DNA of 64,000 nucleotides from Bacteroidota bacterium (GTDB lineage Bacteria; Bacteroidota; Bacteroidia; NS11-12g; UBA955): NCBI GenBank assembly GCA_024103355.1, contig JAGFIU010000024.1, positions 1 to 64,000 of the forward strand, read 5' to 3'. Shown piece by piece: positions 25,216 to 34,273 of this stretch (position 1 is its first letter; each line of letters starts with the position of its first letter). The notes under the pieces were generated by a model. It saw only the letters and a program-made list of their open reading frames with translations, ran no database searches and was not told where the DNA came from. The position numbers and the translations under genes were made by a program.

Positions 25216-26178
25216 TTGGAAAAATTTTGGAGTCCGGGAAAATTAATGATTACGGGGGAATATCTTGTAATTCGAGGTGCTAAAGCATTAGCAGTTCCAA
25301 CTGTTTTGGGACAGCAGTTACAGTTCTCACACGACAGAAGAAGTAAAAGCAAAAAGATAAATTGGGTCTCAATGACCTCCGGAGACCTTATTTGGTATTC
25401 CAACCAATTTGATATTGACAACAATTTTGAACCGGCAGAACAAAAAGGGAGCGGCAGAACTGAGTTTATCCGCAGCCTCCTGATAGCAATTAATCAATCT
25501 AAACCTGATTTCTTTAAAGAACAAGGCACTTACACCTTCAAAACATTTATGGATTTCGATCCCGGTTGGGGTATGGGCAGCAGTTCATCATTGATTGTAA
25601 ATTTGGCAATGCTCACATCCTTGCAGCCGTTTGAACTTGTTTTCAGCTCAACACTCAATCAAGGTAGCGGCTATGATATTGCAACCAGCCTTATAGGCAA
25701 GCCCATTATCTATTTTATTGAGGAAGAAATGTATCATTGGGCTGAACCTGCAGATTTGCCTTGGAAAAACTTTGTTGGTCATTGCAGGCTGGTTTATCTT
25801 AATCACAAACAAGATAGTAATGTAGAAGTCAGCCGTTTCAAAAGCCGTTGGAAAGAAAATGAAAACCATAATGTGATTGAAGAAATTAGTAATATTAGTG
25901 AAAAACTCACTACAGTTACCGATTATGCTGAATTCAAACAATTACTTTCAAGGCATGAAATGATAATGTCTGAAGTATTAAAGAAAAAATGCATCAAAGA
26001 TGAAATGTTCAGTGATTTTAAGGGAGTTATTAAATCTTTAGGGGCATGGGGAGGCGATTTTATTCTGGCATGTCCGGCCTCTGTTTCAGATATTGATTAT
26101 ACCGAGAACTATTTCTTGGTGAAAGGCTATCATACCATTATGGAGTTTAGCAAGATGATTGATTACGAATGGAAATAA
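25216..26178 (+). CDS. GYDIA-family GHMP kinase, probable phosphomevalonate kinase role
   Basis: 320 residues from a TTG start (EKFWSPGKLMITGEYLVIRGAKA, the family's N-terminus, fixes it). It has GHMP motif 1 (GKLMITGEY), the phosphate loop FDPGWGMGSSSSLIV (about 120), the name-giving GYDIATS (about 148), and a late glycine-poor motif 3 region (LGAWGGDFILAC). Mevalonate kinase and the decarboxylase are both encoded just downstream, and no conventional phosphomevalonate kinase is seen, so this third GHMP enzyme is the best candidate for that step. That is inference from context. It shares a TAATG stop/start with mvaD. Confidence 0.82.
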   Translation: MEKFWSPGKLMITGEYLVIRGAKALAVPTVLGQQLQFSHDRRSKSKKINWVSMTSGDLIWYSNQFDIDNNFEPAEQKGSGRTEFIRSLLIAINQSKPDFFKEQGTYTFKTFMDFDPGWGMGSSSSLIVNLAMLTSLQPFELVFSSTLNQGSGYDIATSLIGKPIIYFIEEEMYHWAEPADLPWKNFVGHCRLVYLNHKQDSNVEVSRFKSRWKENENHNVIEEISNISEKLTTVTDYAEFKQLLSRHEMIMSEVLKKKCIKDEMFSDFKGVIKSLGAWGGDFILACPASVSDIDYTENYFLVKGYHTIMEFSKMIDYEWK

Positions 26179-27191
26179 TGAAAAGTGAACAGCAAGGAAA
26201 ATCCAATATAGCAATAGTAAAATATTGGGGAAAGAAAGGATTTCAACTTCCTGCCAATCCATCAATAAGTTTTACCTTAGATAATATTTATACCCAAACA
26301 GAATTCGCTCTCAAAGAGCGTTCAAACAATGACGCGTTTGAAATCAATTTCTTTTTTGAGAATAAGCCAAAGCCTGAATTTCTTCCCAAAATCTTAGCTT
26401 TCTTTAAATCCATCAACCCCTATTTCTCTTGGTTACAGCATTATTGTTTAGAAATTCATTCATATAATAATTTCCCATTTGGAACCGGAATCGCATCCAG
26501 CGCCTCATCCATGAGTGCTTTGGCTAAGTGTATCATGGACTTGGACCAACAGATAAAAGGAGAACCTTTGTCAAATGAATTTCTCATGCAAAGAGTTTCG
26601 TATTACAGCAGAATTGGCTCCGGCAGTGCATGCAGATCGGTATATAACGGCTTCAGCGAATGGGGAAAGCATCCGGATATTGTTGGCAGCAGCGATGAAT
26701 ATGCAATTGGATTGACAAATATTCATCCGGATTTTATGCAAATCAGAGATGCAGTTTTATTGATTGAAACATCCGAAAAGAGTGTTTCAAGCAGCAAAGG
26801 ACACGACATGCTGAATGAACATTGGTACGCAAACAGACGATTTGAACAAGGTTTTGAGAATACTAAACTTCTTTACAGAGCATTGCAAGACGGAGATATT
26901 AATCATTTTGGACAGATTGCAGAACAAGAAGCCCTTACATTGCATGCCATGATGTTGACTTCCACAGAAGGTTATTTCCTTATTAATCCCAATACACTCA
27001 ACGTTTTGAATGCCATCAGACAATTTAGAATTCGCCAAGGAATACAAGCATTTTTCACAATGGATGCCGGAGCAAATGTGCATCTTCTTTATTTTGAAAA
27101 GGACAAAAGCGCTATCAAATCGTTTATCAATAAAGAGTTGCTCCAATACTGCTCAAACAAGGAATATATTGATAGCCCTATAGCAAAGTAA
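26178..27191 (+). CDS. mvaD: Diphosphomevalonate decarboxylase
   Basis: About 337 residues from the ATG at 26178, which overlaps the previous stop as TAATG; an ATG at 26169 is also in frame. Family marks are clear: SNIAIVKYWGK at the N-terminus, PANPSISFTLD, the phosphate loop GIASSASSMSALAK, the segment GSGSACRSVYNGFSEW and a late FTMDAGANVHLLYF carrying the catalytic aspartate. The enzyme converts mevalonate diphosphate to isopentenyl diphosphate with ATP use. It is the middle gene of the mevalonate block. The call is secure. Confidence 0.94.
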   Translation: MKSEQQGKSNIAIVKYWGKKGFQLPANPSISFTLDNIYTQTEFALKERSNNDAFEINFFFENKPKPEFLPKILAFFKSINPYFSWLQHYCLEIHSYNNFPFGTGIASSASSMSALAKCIMDLDQQIKGEPLSNEFLMQRVSYYSRIGSGSACRSVYNGFSEWGKHPDIVGSSDEYAIGLTNIHPDFMQIRDAVLLIETSEKSVSSSKGHDMLNEHWYANRRFEQGFENTKLLYRALQDGDINHFGQIAEQEALTLHAMMLTSTEGYFLINPNTLNVLNAIRQFRIRQGIQAFFTMDAGANVHLLYFEKDKSAIKSFINKELLQYCSNKEYIDSPIAK

Positions 27192-27263
27192 ATAGGTATT
27201 TCATTAAATAATACACTCATGCAAGCAGGTTTATATTAAGATGTCCGATATAACTAAAAATAT

Positions 27264-27271
27264 TACCTTTG
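27264..27271 (+). promoter_or_regulatory. -7 box before mevalonate kinase
   Basis: TACCTTTG followed by CAGCCG, 27 bases before the TTG start at 27299. It suggests the kinase can be transcribed separately from mvaD despite the common direction. Confidence 0.4.
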
Positions 27272-27298
27272 CAGCCGTTGTTTTTAAGAGAATTCTAA

Positions 27299-28246
27299 TT
27301 GGATAAGAGAAAAAAAGCATTGTTTACCGCCAAGATTCTTCTTTTTGGAGAATATGGAATCATTGAAAATTCAATGGGCTTATCCATTCCATTTAATCAT
27401 TTCGGAGGAGCATTAAAAACCAAAAAGGATGGCTTCACCGATGAATCCAAAGAATCCAACCGACACTTAAGTGATTTTGTTTCATACCTGAAAAATCTTT
27501 CTGAAAACAATGAATTGATTTTCAACCTCGATATTAAACTCCTTGAAAATGATGTAAGAAATGGAATGTACTTTGACTCCAGTATTCCCAAAGGATTTGG
27601 TATTGGAAGTTCCGGAGCATTATGTGCGTCTGTTTATGACAAATATGCGAAGGATAAAATTACCGAGAAAAATCTTGACAATCAATCTATTTTAGATTTA
27701 AAATCAGGCTTAGCTCAGATGGAAAGTTTTTTTCATGGCAAGAGTTCCGGACTTGACCCGTTGATTTGCTATCTCAATTTGCCGGTATTAGTAAAATCAG
27801 GGCAAGAAATTAGTCCGATAGGATTACCCGAAGCCAATGAAGCAGGTGGAGGTGCTATTTTTTTAATCAACTCAGGAACGCCAGGGCAAACCCAAAGCAT
27901 GGTTACACTTTTTCTTGAAAAATGCAAAACCGATGGTTTTCGCAATTTGATTAAAACGGAGTTCAAAAAATACAATGACATGTGTATTGATGCATTTCTA
28001 CGTAAAGATTTCAAACCTTTGTTCAGTTCTCTCAAAGAGTTGTCCAGTCTGGTTTTTGAACATTTTCAACCTATGATTCCAGAGGTTTTCAAAAAATTAT
28101 GGAAACAAGGTATTGAGACCAACGCTTATTATTTAAAGCTTTGCGGAAGTGGCGGAGGTGGCTATATCCTCGGTTTTACCAAAGATTATAAAAAAGCGGA
28201 AAAGTATCTCAAAGATTTCAACCCGCATATTATCTATAAATTTTAA
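27299..28246 (+). CDS. mvk: Mevalonate kinase
   Basis: 315 residues from a TTG start (the next residues, DKRKKALFTAKILLFGEYG, include GHMP motif 1). The phosphate loop is IPKGFGIGSSGALCAS (about 95-110), followed by MESFFHGKSSGLDPLICY with the Asp that acts as catalytic base in mevalonate kinases, and motif 3 LKLCGSGGGGYILGF. It phosphorylates mevalonate, the first committed kinase step to isopentenyl diphosphate. It lies between mvaD and a UbiA-like gene; HMG-CoA synthase and reductase are not in the window. Confidence 0.88.
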   Translation: MDKRKKALFTAKILLFGEYGIIENSMGLSIPFNHFGGALKTKKDGFTDESKESNRHLSDFVSYLKNLSENNELIFNLDIKLLENDVRNGMYFDSSIPKGFGIGSSGALCASVYDKYAKDKITEKNLDNQSILDLKSGLAQMESFFHGKSSGLDPLICYLNLPVLVKSGQEISPIGLPEANEAGGGAIFLINSGTPGQTQSMVTLFLEKCKTDGFRNLIKTEFKKYNDMCIDAFLRKDFKPLFSSLKELSSLVFEHFQPMIPEVFKKLWKQGIETNAYYLKLCGSGGGGYILGFTKDYKKAEKYLKDFNPHIIYKF

Positions 28247-28261
28247 GTATTTTAATCAAAT

Positions 28262-29137
28262 ATGAACAGCCGGAACATTAAATACCTTAAGGTTCTTGCG
28301 CTGATGTCTTCTCTGCGTTGGTATAATATTCTATTGACTGCTGTTGCTCAATATATCTCCGCTATTTTTATCTTTAATTCTTTTCCTGCCGGATTGTTGG
28401 TTATCCCTTATGACATTAAACTGCATCTAATAGTCTTTTGTACCCTACTCATTATTGCCGGGGGCTTTTTGATTAATGATTTCTATGATTTCAAACACGA
28501 CATGATTGTCAGACCTCATGTTACACTGTTTCAAGAGTTCCTTTCCAAAGATTTCAGAATCAGACTATACACTTGGTTAAACCTGATAGCATTGGGGCTT
28601 GCGTTGCTTGCTTCTTTTAAGATTTTCCTATACTTCGCAGCTCTTGCATTTGCATTGTGGTTTTATTCTCATAAACTCAAGCACTATCCATTAATTAAAG
28701 AGATTTCTTCATCCTTATTAACTGTTTCTTGTTTTTTTAGTATAGGAATGCATTATGGTCTAGTTTACTGGGATGTATTGGCATTTGGAATATATTTCAC
28801 CATGTTGTTGTTTACAAGAGCAATTATCAAAGGTCAAGAAGAAGTAAAAGCTGATATTGCATTGCAACGCAATAGTATTGCAGGAATATTGGGTGATTCA
28901 AAAACCCGAATGGTTATCAGTGTTTCTATATTTGTTCAATTGGTGTATTCTATTCTGTTGTATATTCGTTTTTATCCTGCATTATGGTTGTTCTATATTT
29001 TTTTTTCAAACATAATTTTACTTGGAGTATTGATTGGACTTCTAAAACTTCGACAAGGTGAGTTTTACATTCTCAATTTTGTATTTAAAGTATTGATAGT
29101 ATTGGGAACTCTAAACCTGATGTTTTTTAGTACATAA
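28262..29137 (+). CDS. UbiA-family prenyltransferase, atypical motifs
   Basis: 291 residues with about eight to nine membrane helices. The first aspartate motif is present as NDFYDFKHD (about residues 75-83), but the usual NRPxRP/NKPxK after it is changed to VRPHVTL. The second motif, commonly KDxEDxxGD, reads KGQEEVKAD (about 190-198), so several metal-binding acids are replaced. UbiA enzymes attach prenyl chains to aromatic or glycerol-phosphate acceptors. Position right after the mevalonate genes fits an isoprenoid role, perhaps of the archaeal-like geranylgeranylglyceryl type reported in Bacteroidota, but the altered motifs leave activity open. Confidence 0.75.
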   Translation: MNSRNIKYLKVLALMSSLRWYNILLTAVAQYISAIFIFNSFPAGLLVIPYDIKLHLIVFCTLLIIAGGFLINDFYDFKHDMIVRPHVTLFQEFLSKDFRIRLYTWLNLIALGLALLASFKIFLYFAALAFALWFYSHKLKHYPLIKEISSSLLTVSCFFSIGMHYGLVYWDVLAFGIYFTMLLFTRAIIKGQEEVKADIALQRNSIAGILGDSKTRMVISVSIFVQLVYSILLYIRFYPALWLFYIFFSNIILLGVLIGLLKLRQGEFYILNFVFKVLIVLGTLNLMFFST

Positions 29138-29154
29138 AAAATGTTTTGAAGCCT

Positions 29155-30420
29155 TTATAAATATGGCAACAAATCTTCCAGTTTCATTCCGCGAGAACCT
29201 TTAACAAGAATCGTATATCCATTGAGTTTTTTGTCTTTTAGATATTCTATCATGTCACTTGTTTTAGAAAAACTATCTGCACCTGAATTAACCTTATAGA
29301 ACTCTTTGCCTACGGTAAAAACTTTATCAAAACCTGCATTTTGTGCATTTTTTAAGATTGATTGATGCTCTTGATGAGCAAAAACACCCAATTCAAACAT
29401 ATCACCAAGGATGGCAATTTTTTTATCTGCCTTAACCGACTGCAAGGTTTGTAATGCCATCTCCATGCTGCTCGGGTTTGCATTATATGCATCCAAAAAA
29501 ATTAAATTTCGGCTTGTTTGCCTCCATTCTGAGCGCATGTTATCCGGTTTATAGGAATCTATTGCTTCTGCAATTTGTTTCTCATCAATTTCAATATAAA
29601 CTCCAACAGCTCTTGCAGCAGCCATATTGCAAAGGTTGTGTAATCCGGCAAGATGTGACTGATAAGTCACACCCTTTTTACTTTTTGCAATGATCTGAGG
29701 GGCAAGTTGTTCTTGAACAAAATCCTTAACAGTGTAATCTACCCGTCTATTCAGCCTCTTTGACATACTTGATAACCATTTGTCATCTTGATTAACAAAG
29801 GCAATTCCGTTATTTTGCATCAAAAACTGATAAAGAAAACTTTCTTCGTGCGCAACAGCTTCAACACTCCCAAAACCTTCTAAATGTTCCTTTCCCACAT
29901 TGGTAATAAGACCAAAATCAGGTTGACAAATTCGACAAAGTTGTTCAATATCCCCTTTTTGGTTAGTCCCCAACTCAAGCAAGGCTATTTCAGTATCAGT
30001 CGGCATTGAAAGCAATGTTAAAGGCAAGCCTATATGATTATTAAAATTTCCGGGAGTTGCGTGAATTTTATATTTAGTCGCTAAAACTCTTTTGAGAAGT
30101 TCTTTGGTTGTAGTTTTGCCATTACTGCCACCAATCCCAAAAATCTTTGCCTTGCATTGTTGGCGATGAAATGTTGCTAAATTTTGCATGGTAGTTAAAA
30201 CATCTTCAACCAACAAAACTTTTTCATTCTCAAACTCCGGCTTTTCATCTCCAACAACATAAGAAGCACCTTGTTCCAGAGCAAATTTAAGAAATTGATT
30301 CCCATTAAATCCGGATCCTTTTAAAGCAAAGAAAATTGCACCTTGAACAGGCTTTCGAGTATCAGTATAAACCTGATAATTAGAATTTCTATAGTAAGAA
30401 TATAATATTTCAATTTTCAC
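29155..30420 (-). CDS. murF: UDP-MurNAc-tripeptide:D-Ala-D-Ala ligase MurF
   Basis: 421 residues with the Mur ligase layout: an N-terminal UDP-binding domain (DTRKPVQGAIFFALKGSGFNG), the ATP loop FGIGGSNGKTTTKE (about 95-108), central elements ATPGNFNNHIGLPLTLL, LELGTNQKGDI and ITNVGKEHLEGFG, and a C-terminal domain with DAYNANPSSMEMAL and AILGDMFELG. MurF adds D-Ala-D-Ala to complete the peptidoglycan pentapeptide precursor in the cytoplasm. It is unlinked to other mur genes here, convergent with the UbiA-like gene and divergent from the VCBS gene. Confidence 0.95.
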   Translation of the reverse strand: MKIEILYSYYRNSNYQVYTDTRKPVQGAIFFALKGSGFNGNQFLKFALEQGASYVVGDEKPEFENEKVLLVEDVLTTMQNLATFHRQQCKAKIFGIGGSNGKTTTKELLKRVLATKYKIHATPGNFNNHIGLPLTLLSMPTDTEIALLELGTNQKGDIEQLCRICQPDFGLITNVGKEHLEGFGSVEAVAHEESFLYQFLMQNNGIAFVNQDDKWLSSMSKRLNRRVDYTVKDFVQEQLAPQIIAKSKKGVTYQSHLAGLHNLCNMAAARAVGVYIEIDEKQIAEAIDSYKPDNMRSEWRQTSRNLIFLDAYNANPSSMEMALQTLQSVKADKKIAILGDMFELGVFAHQEHQSILKNAQNAGFDKVFTVGKEFYKVNSGADSFSKTSDMIEYLKDKKLNGYTILVKGSRGMKLEDLLPYL

Positions 30421-30446
30421 TATGCAAGATTAAAGAATATTTTAAC

Positions 30447-30454
30447 TAACTTTG
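30447..30454 (+). promoter_or_regulatory. -7 box adjoining the VCBS-repeat gene
   Basis: TAACTTTG ends 5 bases before the ATG at 30460, so the transcript would have a leader of only a few bases. No -33 element at the expected spacing. Confidence 0.35.
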
Positions 30455-30459
30455 TCTGT

Positions 30460-32811
30460 ATGAAAAAGCGTATATCAACAATTATGATTCCTATGTTGTT
30501 GGTTATTTTTTTGTTCAACAATAACATAGCCTCCGGACAATCAAGCAGTCCGATTAAGTTGTATTACTCGGATTCACTTCAATTTAAAAATAATGGAGAA
30601 ACAATCCTCAACCCTTTTGTTGGGGGATTCAACCTTCCTGTATTTAGTCAAGTGGATTTGAATAATGACGGGAAACCTGACATGGTAATTTTTGACCGTT
30701 CAGGAGGTGCAACACTTACCTTTATCAATACCGGAATTGCTACTAACTACAGCTATGAATATGCGCCTCAATATGAATACTTATTCAAAGACATCAATAC
30801 CAATGCATATATACTTTTCAGGGATTTTAATCAGGACGGCAAGCCTGATTTATTTACTTTAGAAGGTAGCTCTAACCGTTTTAGAGTTTATATGAATATA
30901 ACTCAAGCAACAGATAGCATTCTAAGACTGAGGAAAATGGGCAATTTGTATTATCTCCATAACTCGGGTGGAGAGTTAATTTTGGGAGGAAGGTTAGCAG
31001 ATTTACCCATTATTGATGATATTGATGGTGATGGTGATTTAGATTATGTAAAATACGATGATATTTATAGCACCTTAGTTTTATACTATAATGAACAAGT
31101 TGAAAAAGGATTACCTAATGATACTTTTGCCTTCAAACTTGGGGATCTATGTTTTGGGGGATTTAGAGAAACCTTTGGGGGAATAAATAGTATCATTCTA
31201 AGCTGTAACCGATCATATTTCCCAAATTACAGAAGAGATATTGACAGAAGACATGGCGGTGGCAGCTCGCTTCTCTCCATAGATATGGACAACGATGGAG
31301 ATAAAGAATTAATCCTCGGAAATGCATCTTTCGAAAACCTAATTTTACTAAAAAACGGGAAAAACGAACTGAGCATGAGCTATGATTCTATGATAGACTT
31401 TTCAAGCTTTTTCCCAAGCAACGATGAGAATGAAGTAAAGTTCAAATATATGCCTGCCCTCTATAACTTTGATGTAGATGGAGACGGTGAAAAAGATATC
31501 ATCGCATCATCTTATTTCATGACCGATCCTAAATATGGAACTCGCCCTATTTTGTCTGAAAATACATGGTTTTTAAAAAATGAAGGAACTAATGAAACTC
31601 CTTTCTTCAAAATCTATAACAAACGTTTTCTCACTGACAAGTCTATTGATTTAGGCATCAATGTCAGTCCTGTTTTTTGGGATATTAACAAAGACGGACT
31701 TATTGACCTGCTTGTGGCTGTTGAACCGGATACCGTTCTAAATCCGTCAATAGAATACACCAGGATTTTCAGATACAATAATGTCGGAACCTCAAGCCTG
31801 CCCGTTTATGAATTGGTAGATACTGATTTTGCCGACTTTAGCAGTTTCAAACAGTTAGGCGTTAGTATTGCTATAGGAGATTTGAATAATGACAGTTTGG
31901 AAGATATGATTATTGGAAATATTGAAGGTAAAATCTTGTTCTTCAAAAATACTTCTCCTTCTGATTCTACCTATAATCCTTCATTTTTGCTGTCAAACAA
32001 CAATCTTTTGAATGAATCAGTGGGAAGTTTTGCCGCTCCCGCAATTTTTGATTATAGCCAAGACGGTCTCCCTGATTTGATTATCGGGAAATATGACGGC
32101 TATTTCGCATACTATAAAAACACTTCATCAGGAAACACTCTGACTTTTACAAAAGTTACAGACAAACTGGGAAATGCTAGAGCCAACTTCTTTAATAATG
32201 CACTGAATCCACCCCAATTTGAAGCAATAGGAATGTCTGCTCCTATCTTTTATGACTTTGAGGGAGATGGCAAACCGGAATTGGTTTCAGGCTCTAATTC
32301 AGGACATATAAAAATGTGGTATATTTCTTATGACCCGTTTTATTCTTTCCCTGAAATCACTGATTTCTACGGAATTATAAATGCAAATAGCGATACCTCT
32401 TGGGGGATGAGTGTAGGTGCTAACTCTAAAATTGCTATTGCAAAACTCAGAGATAGTTCATCGGCCGATATTCTCGTGGGTACAAACAGAGGTGGTTTCA
32501 AATTTTTAACTTCAAAAGCAGAGAAAAAGAAATTAAGCATTAAAGATATTCCAACTGCTACCTATAATTTTAAAGTCTATCCTAACCCAAGCAAAGGAGA
32601 GTTTATGATTGAAATACCTGCTGATTTATCTGACAGAGAGCTGAAAATCAATATTCATGATTACACAGGACGTATTATCAGAACTTTGGCGCTTAATAAG
32701 TATTCTGACAATATTGTTAAGATGAACGTTAGAGACGGGGTTTATATCGGTACTATCAGCGATAATACGGGGATGATACTGGGTGTTTGCAAAATAATAA
32801 TTGCGGATTAA
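30460..32811 (+). CDS. Secreted VCBS/FG-GAP repeat protein with T9SS sorting domain
   Basis: 783 residues: signal peptide (ending IASGQ, about 27), then a repeat region of beta-propeller-type FG-GAP/VCBS units, each with a calcium-loop-like motif: DLNNDGKPD, DFNQDGKPD, DIDGDGDLD, DMDNDGDKE, DVDGDGEKD, DINKDGLID, DLNNDSLED, DYSQDGLPD and DFEGDGKPE. It ends in a T9SS sorting domain (VYPNPSKGEFMIEIP to VCKIIIAD, about 705-783). It is likely a surface-anchored, calcium-stabilised binding protein. The ligand is unknown. Its stop codon overlaps that of the convergent ABC gene in a TTAA. Confidence 0.88.
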   Translation: MKKRISTIMIPMLLVIFLFNNNIASGQSSSPIKLYYSDSLQFKNNGETILNPFVGGFNLPVFSQVDLNNDGKPDMVIFDRSGGATLTFINTGIATNYSYEYAPQYEYLFKDINTNAYILFRDFNQDGKPDLFTLEGSSNRFRVYMNITQATDSILRLRKMGNLYYLHNSGGELILGGRLADLPIIDDIDGDGDLDYVKYDDIYSTLVLYYNEQVEKGLPNDTFAFKLGDLCFGGFRETFGGINSIILSCNRSYFPNYRRDIDRRHGGGSSLLSIDMDNDGDKELILGNASFENLILLKNGKNELSMSYDSMIDFSSFFPSNDENEVKFKYMPALYNFDVDGDGEKDIIASSYFMTDPKYGTRPILSENTWFLKNEGTNETPFFKIYNKRFLTDKSIDLGINVSPVFWDINKDGLIDLLVAVEPDTVLNPSIEYTRIFRYNNVGTSSLPVYELVDTDFADFSSFKQLGVSIAIGDLNNDSLEDMIIGNIEGKILFFKNTSPSDSTYNPSFLLSNNNLLNESVGSFAAPAIFDYSQDGLPDLIIGKYDGYFAYYKNTSSGNTLTFTKVTDKLGNARANFFNNALNPPQFEAIGMSAPIFYDFEGDGKPELVSGSNSGHIKMWYISYDPFYSFPEITDFYGIINANSDTSWGMSVGANSKIAIAKLRDSSSADILVGTNRGGFKFLTSKAEKKKLSIKDIPTATYNFKVYPNPSKGEFMIEIPADLSDRELKINIHDYTGRIIRTLALNKYSDNIVKMNVRDGVYIGTISDNTGMILGVCKIIIAD

Positions 32812-33413
32812 CCCAGATTGATATATCTATCGCATAGGGCCAACTCATCATCACGATTACTCGCCATCAGGAGTATCCTATCATTAAGATTATTAGAAAT
32901 GATTTCTTTTATCATTTCAATTCCCTCCAAATCCATATTTGAGAATGGTTCATCTAAGATGAGAACTTTAGACCGGGTACAGATTGCCAGCAAAAGTTTT
33001 AACCTATTGAGCCACCCTGCTGACAATTGGCTAACTCTTTTAGAAAAAAGTGAATTTGGAATAACAGATTTAAATAAGGACAAGTCCCTGACTTCTTCTC
33101 TGATTTGTCTAAAATCAAAGTGAAATTTAATACTATCTTCTACCGATAAATCATCAAATAATTGTTGCTGTATACCTGCAAAAGCAAAATCACTGTATAC
33201 AATTTCGAATATTTCATCTTTCTCATTCTTCCAGAACACTTTCCCATCTTCAGGTTTGACATACCCCATAGCAATTTTGAGTAAGGTAGTTTTACCTGAC
33301 CCATTTTTACCGGTAACTCCAACTCTCTCTCCTAATTTTAAATCAAAACTTAGATTGTTAAACAACACTCTGCCTTGGAAAGATTTAGTTATATTGTTAA
33401 AAACAAGTTGCAT
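32808..33413 (-). CDS. Orphan ABC transporter ATPase in the lpx operon
   Basis: 201 residues, one compact nucleotide-binding domain: Walker A GKNGSGKT (35-42), Q-loop region around 80 (AGIQQQLFDDLSV), a signature altered to LSAGW (129-133) instead of LSGGQ, and Walker B VLILDEP (149-155) followed by an MASN instead of the usual H-switch histidine. It overlaps lpxA by one base as TAATG, so it is translationally coupled to lipid A synthesis. No permease gene is nearby; the partner must be elsewhere. A role in lipid or lipopolysaccharide trafficking is only inferred from the operon. Confidence 0.82.
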   Translation of the reverse strand: MQLVFNNITKSFQGRVLFNNLSFDLKLGERVGVTGKNGSGKTTLLKIAMGYVKPEDGKVFWKNEKDEIFEIVYSDFAFAGIQQQLFDDLSVEDSIKFHFDFRQIREEVRDLSLFKSVIPNSLFSKRVSQLSAGWLNRLKLLLAICTRSKVLILDEPFSNMDLEGIEMIKEIISNNLNDRILLMASNRDDELALCDRYINLG

Positions 33414-34201
33414 TATAAACGTTTTGAGGAATAACCTCTCATAATTCCCCTATCAGATTCTCTGATAAATTGTAGAATCTCATCTCTTTCCGGGCTAACA
33501 GGTTTTTCATTCTCAATAATAGCCAATGCTTTCTGAGTATTGTTACCCCTAAGATAGAGTGTTCTATAAATATCTTGAATTTCATTAATTTTTTCAGACG
33601 AAAAACCTCTACGTCTCAGTCCGATTGAATTAACTCCCTCATAAGAAATCGGCTGTCTTCCTGCTTTGGTATAAGGCGGAACATCCTTTCTAACCATGCA
33701 CCCTCCTGCAACAATAACATGTTGACCTACATGTACAAACTGATGTACAGCACTCATACCTCCAACAATCACAAAATCAGCAATAGTAACGTGTCCTGCA
33801 AGTTGAACGGTATTCGCTAAAATGCAATGATTACCAACAATACAATCATGAGCAACATGTGAATATGCCATCAACAAACAGTTACTTCCTACTTCTGTCC
33901 TTCCCAAAGCAGTAGTTCCCTTATTAATTGTAACATTTTCTCGAATAACAGTATTATCTCCGATTATAGCAAGGGTTTCTTCGCCATTATATTTTAAATC
34001 TTGTGGAATAGCTCCAATAGAAGCTCCCGGGAAAATTTTACAATTTTTCCCGATTCGAGAACCCGGAAAAATTACTGCACCGGACATAATATGAGTTCCT
34101 GCACCAATCTCCACATCTCTGTGAATGGTTACAAATGGGTCAATAACAACATTGTCATCAATTTTGGCTTGAGGATGTACATACGCTAAAGGTTGTATCA
34201 T
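33413..34201 (-). CDS. lpxA: Acyl-ACP:UDP-GlcNAc O-acyltransferase LpxA
   Basis: 262 residues (E. coli LpxA also 262). The left-handed beta-helix of hexapeptide repeats spans 1-190, starting AYVHPQAKIDDNVVIDPF, with the catalytic histidine in AYSHVAHDC (His118) and IRENVTINKGT in the active-site region. A helical C-terminal part (GLRRRGFSSEKINEIQ) follows. LpxA starts lipid A synthesis by adding a 3-hydroxyacyl chain to UDP-GlcNAc. It is third in the operon lpxD > lpxC-fabZ > lpxA > ABC. Chain length preference cannot be read safely. Confidence 0.95.
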   Translation of the reverse strand: MIQPLAYVHPQAKIDDNVVIDPFVTIHRDVEIGAGTHIMSGAVIFPGSRIGKNCKIFPGASIGAIPQDLKYNGEETLAIIGDNTVIRENVTINKGTTALGRTEVGSNCLLMAYSHVAHDCIVGNHCILANTVQLAGHVTIADFVIVGGMSAVHQFVHVGQHVIVAGGCMVRKDVPPYTKAGRQPISYEGVNSIGLRRRGFSSEKINEIQDIYRTLYLRGNNTQKALAIIENEKPVSPERDEILQFIRESDRGIMRGYSSKRL

Positions 34202-34273
34202 AAATTATTAGTTTGTTAAGTTTAGATGTTTTTTAAATCCCAATATTTTGAATTAATTCTGTCTCAAAGGTCA

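Noticed and set aside
30460-32811. VCBS repeats as a calcium-dependent RTX-type toxin
   Set aside because: The motifs are FG-GAP/VCBS type (DxNxDGxxD) and the protein ends in a T9SS sorting domain; there are no GGXGXD nonapeptide repeats.
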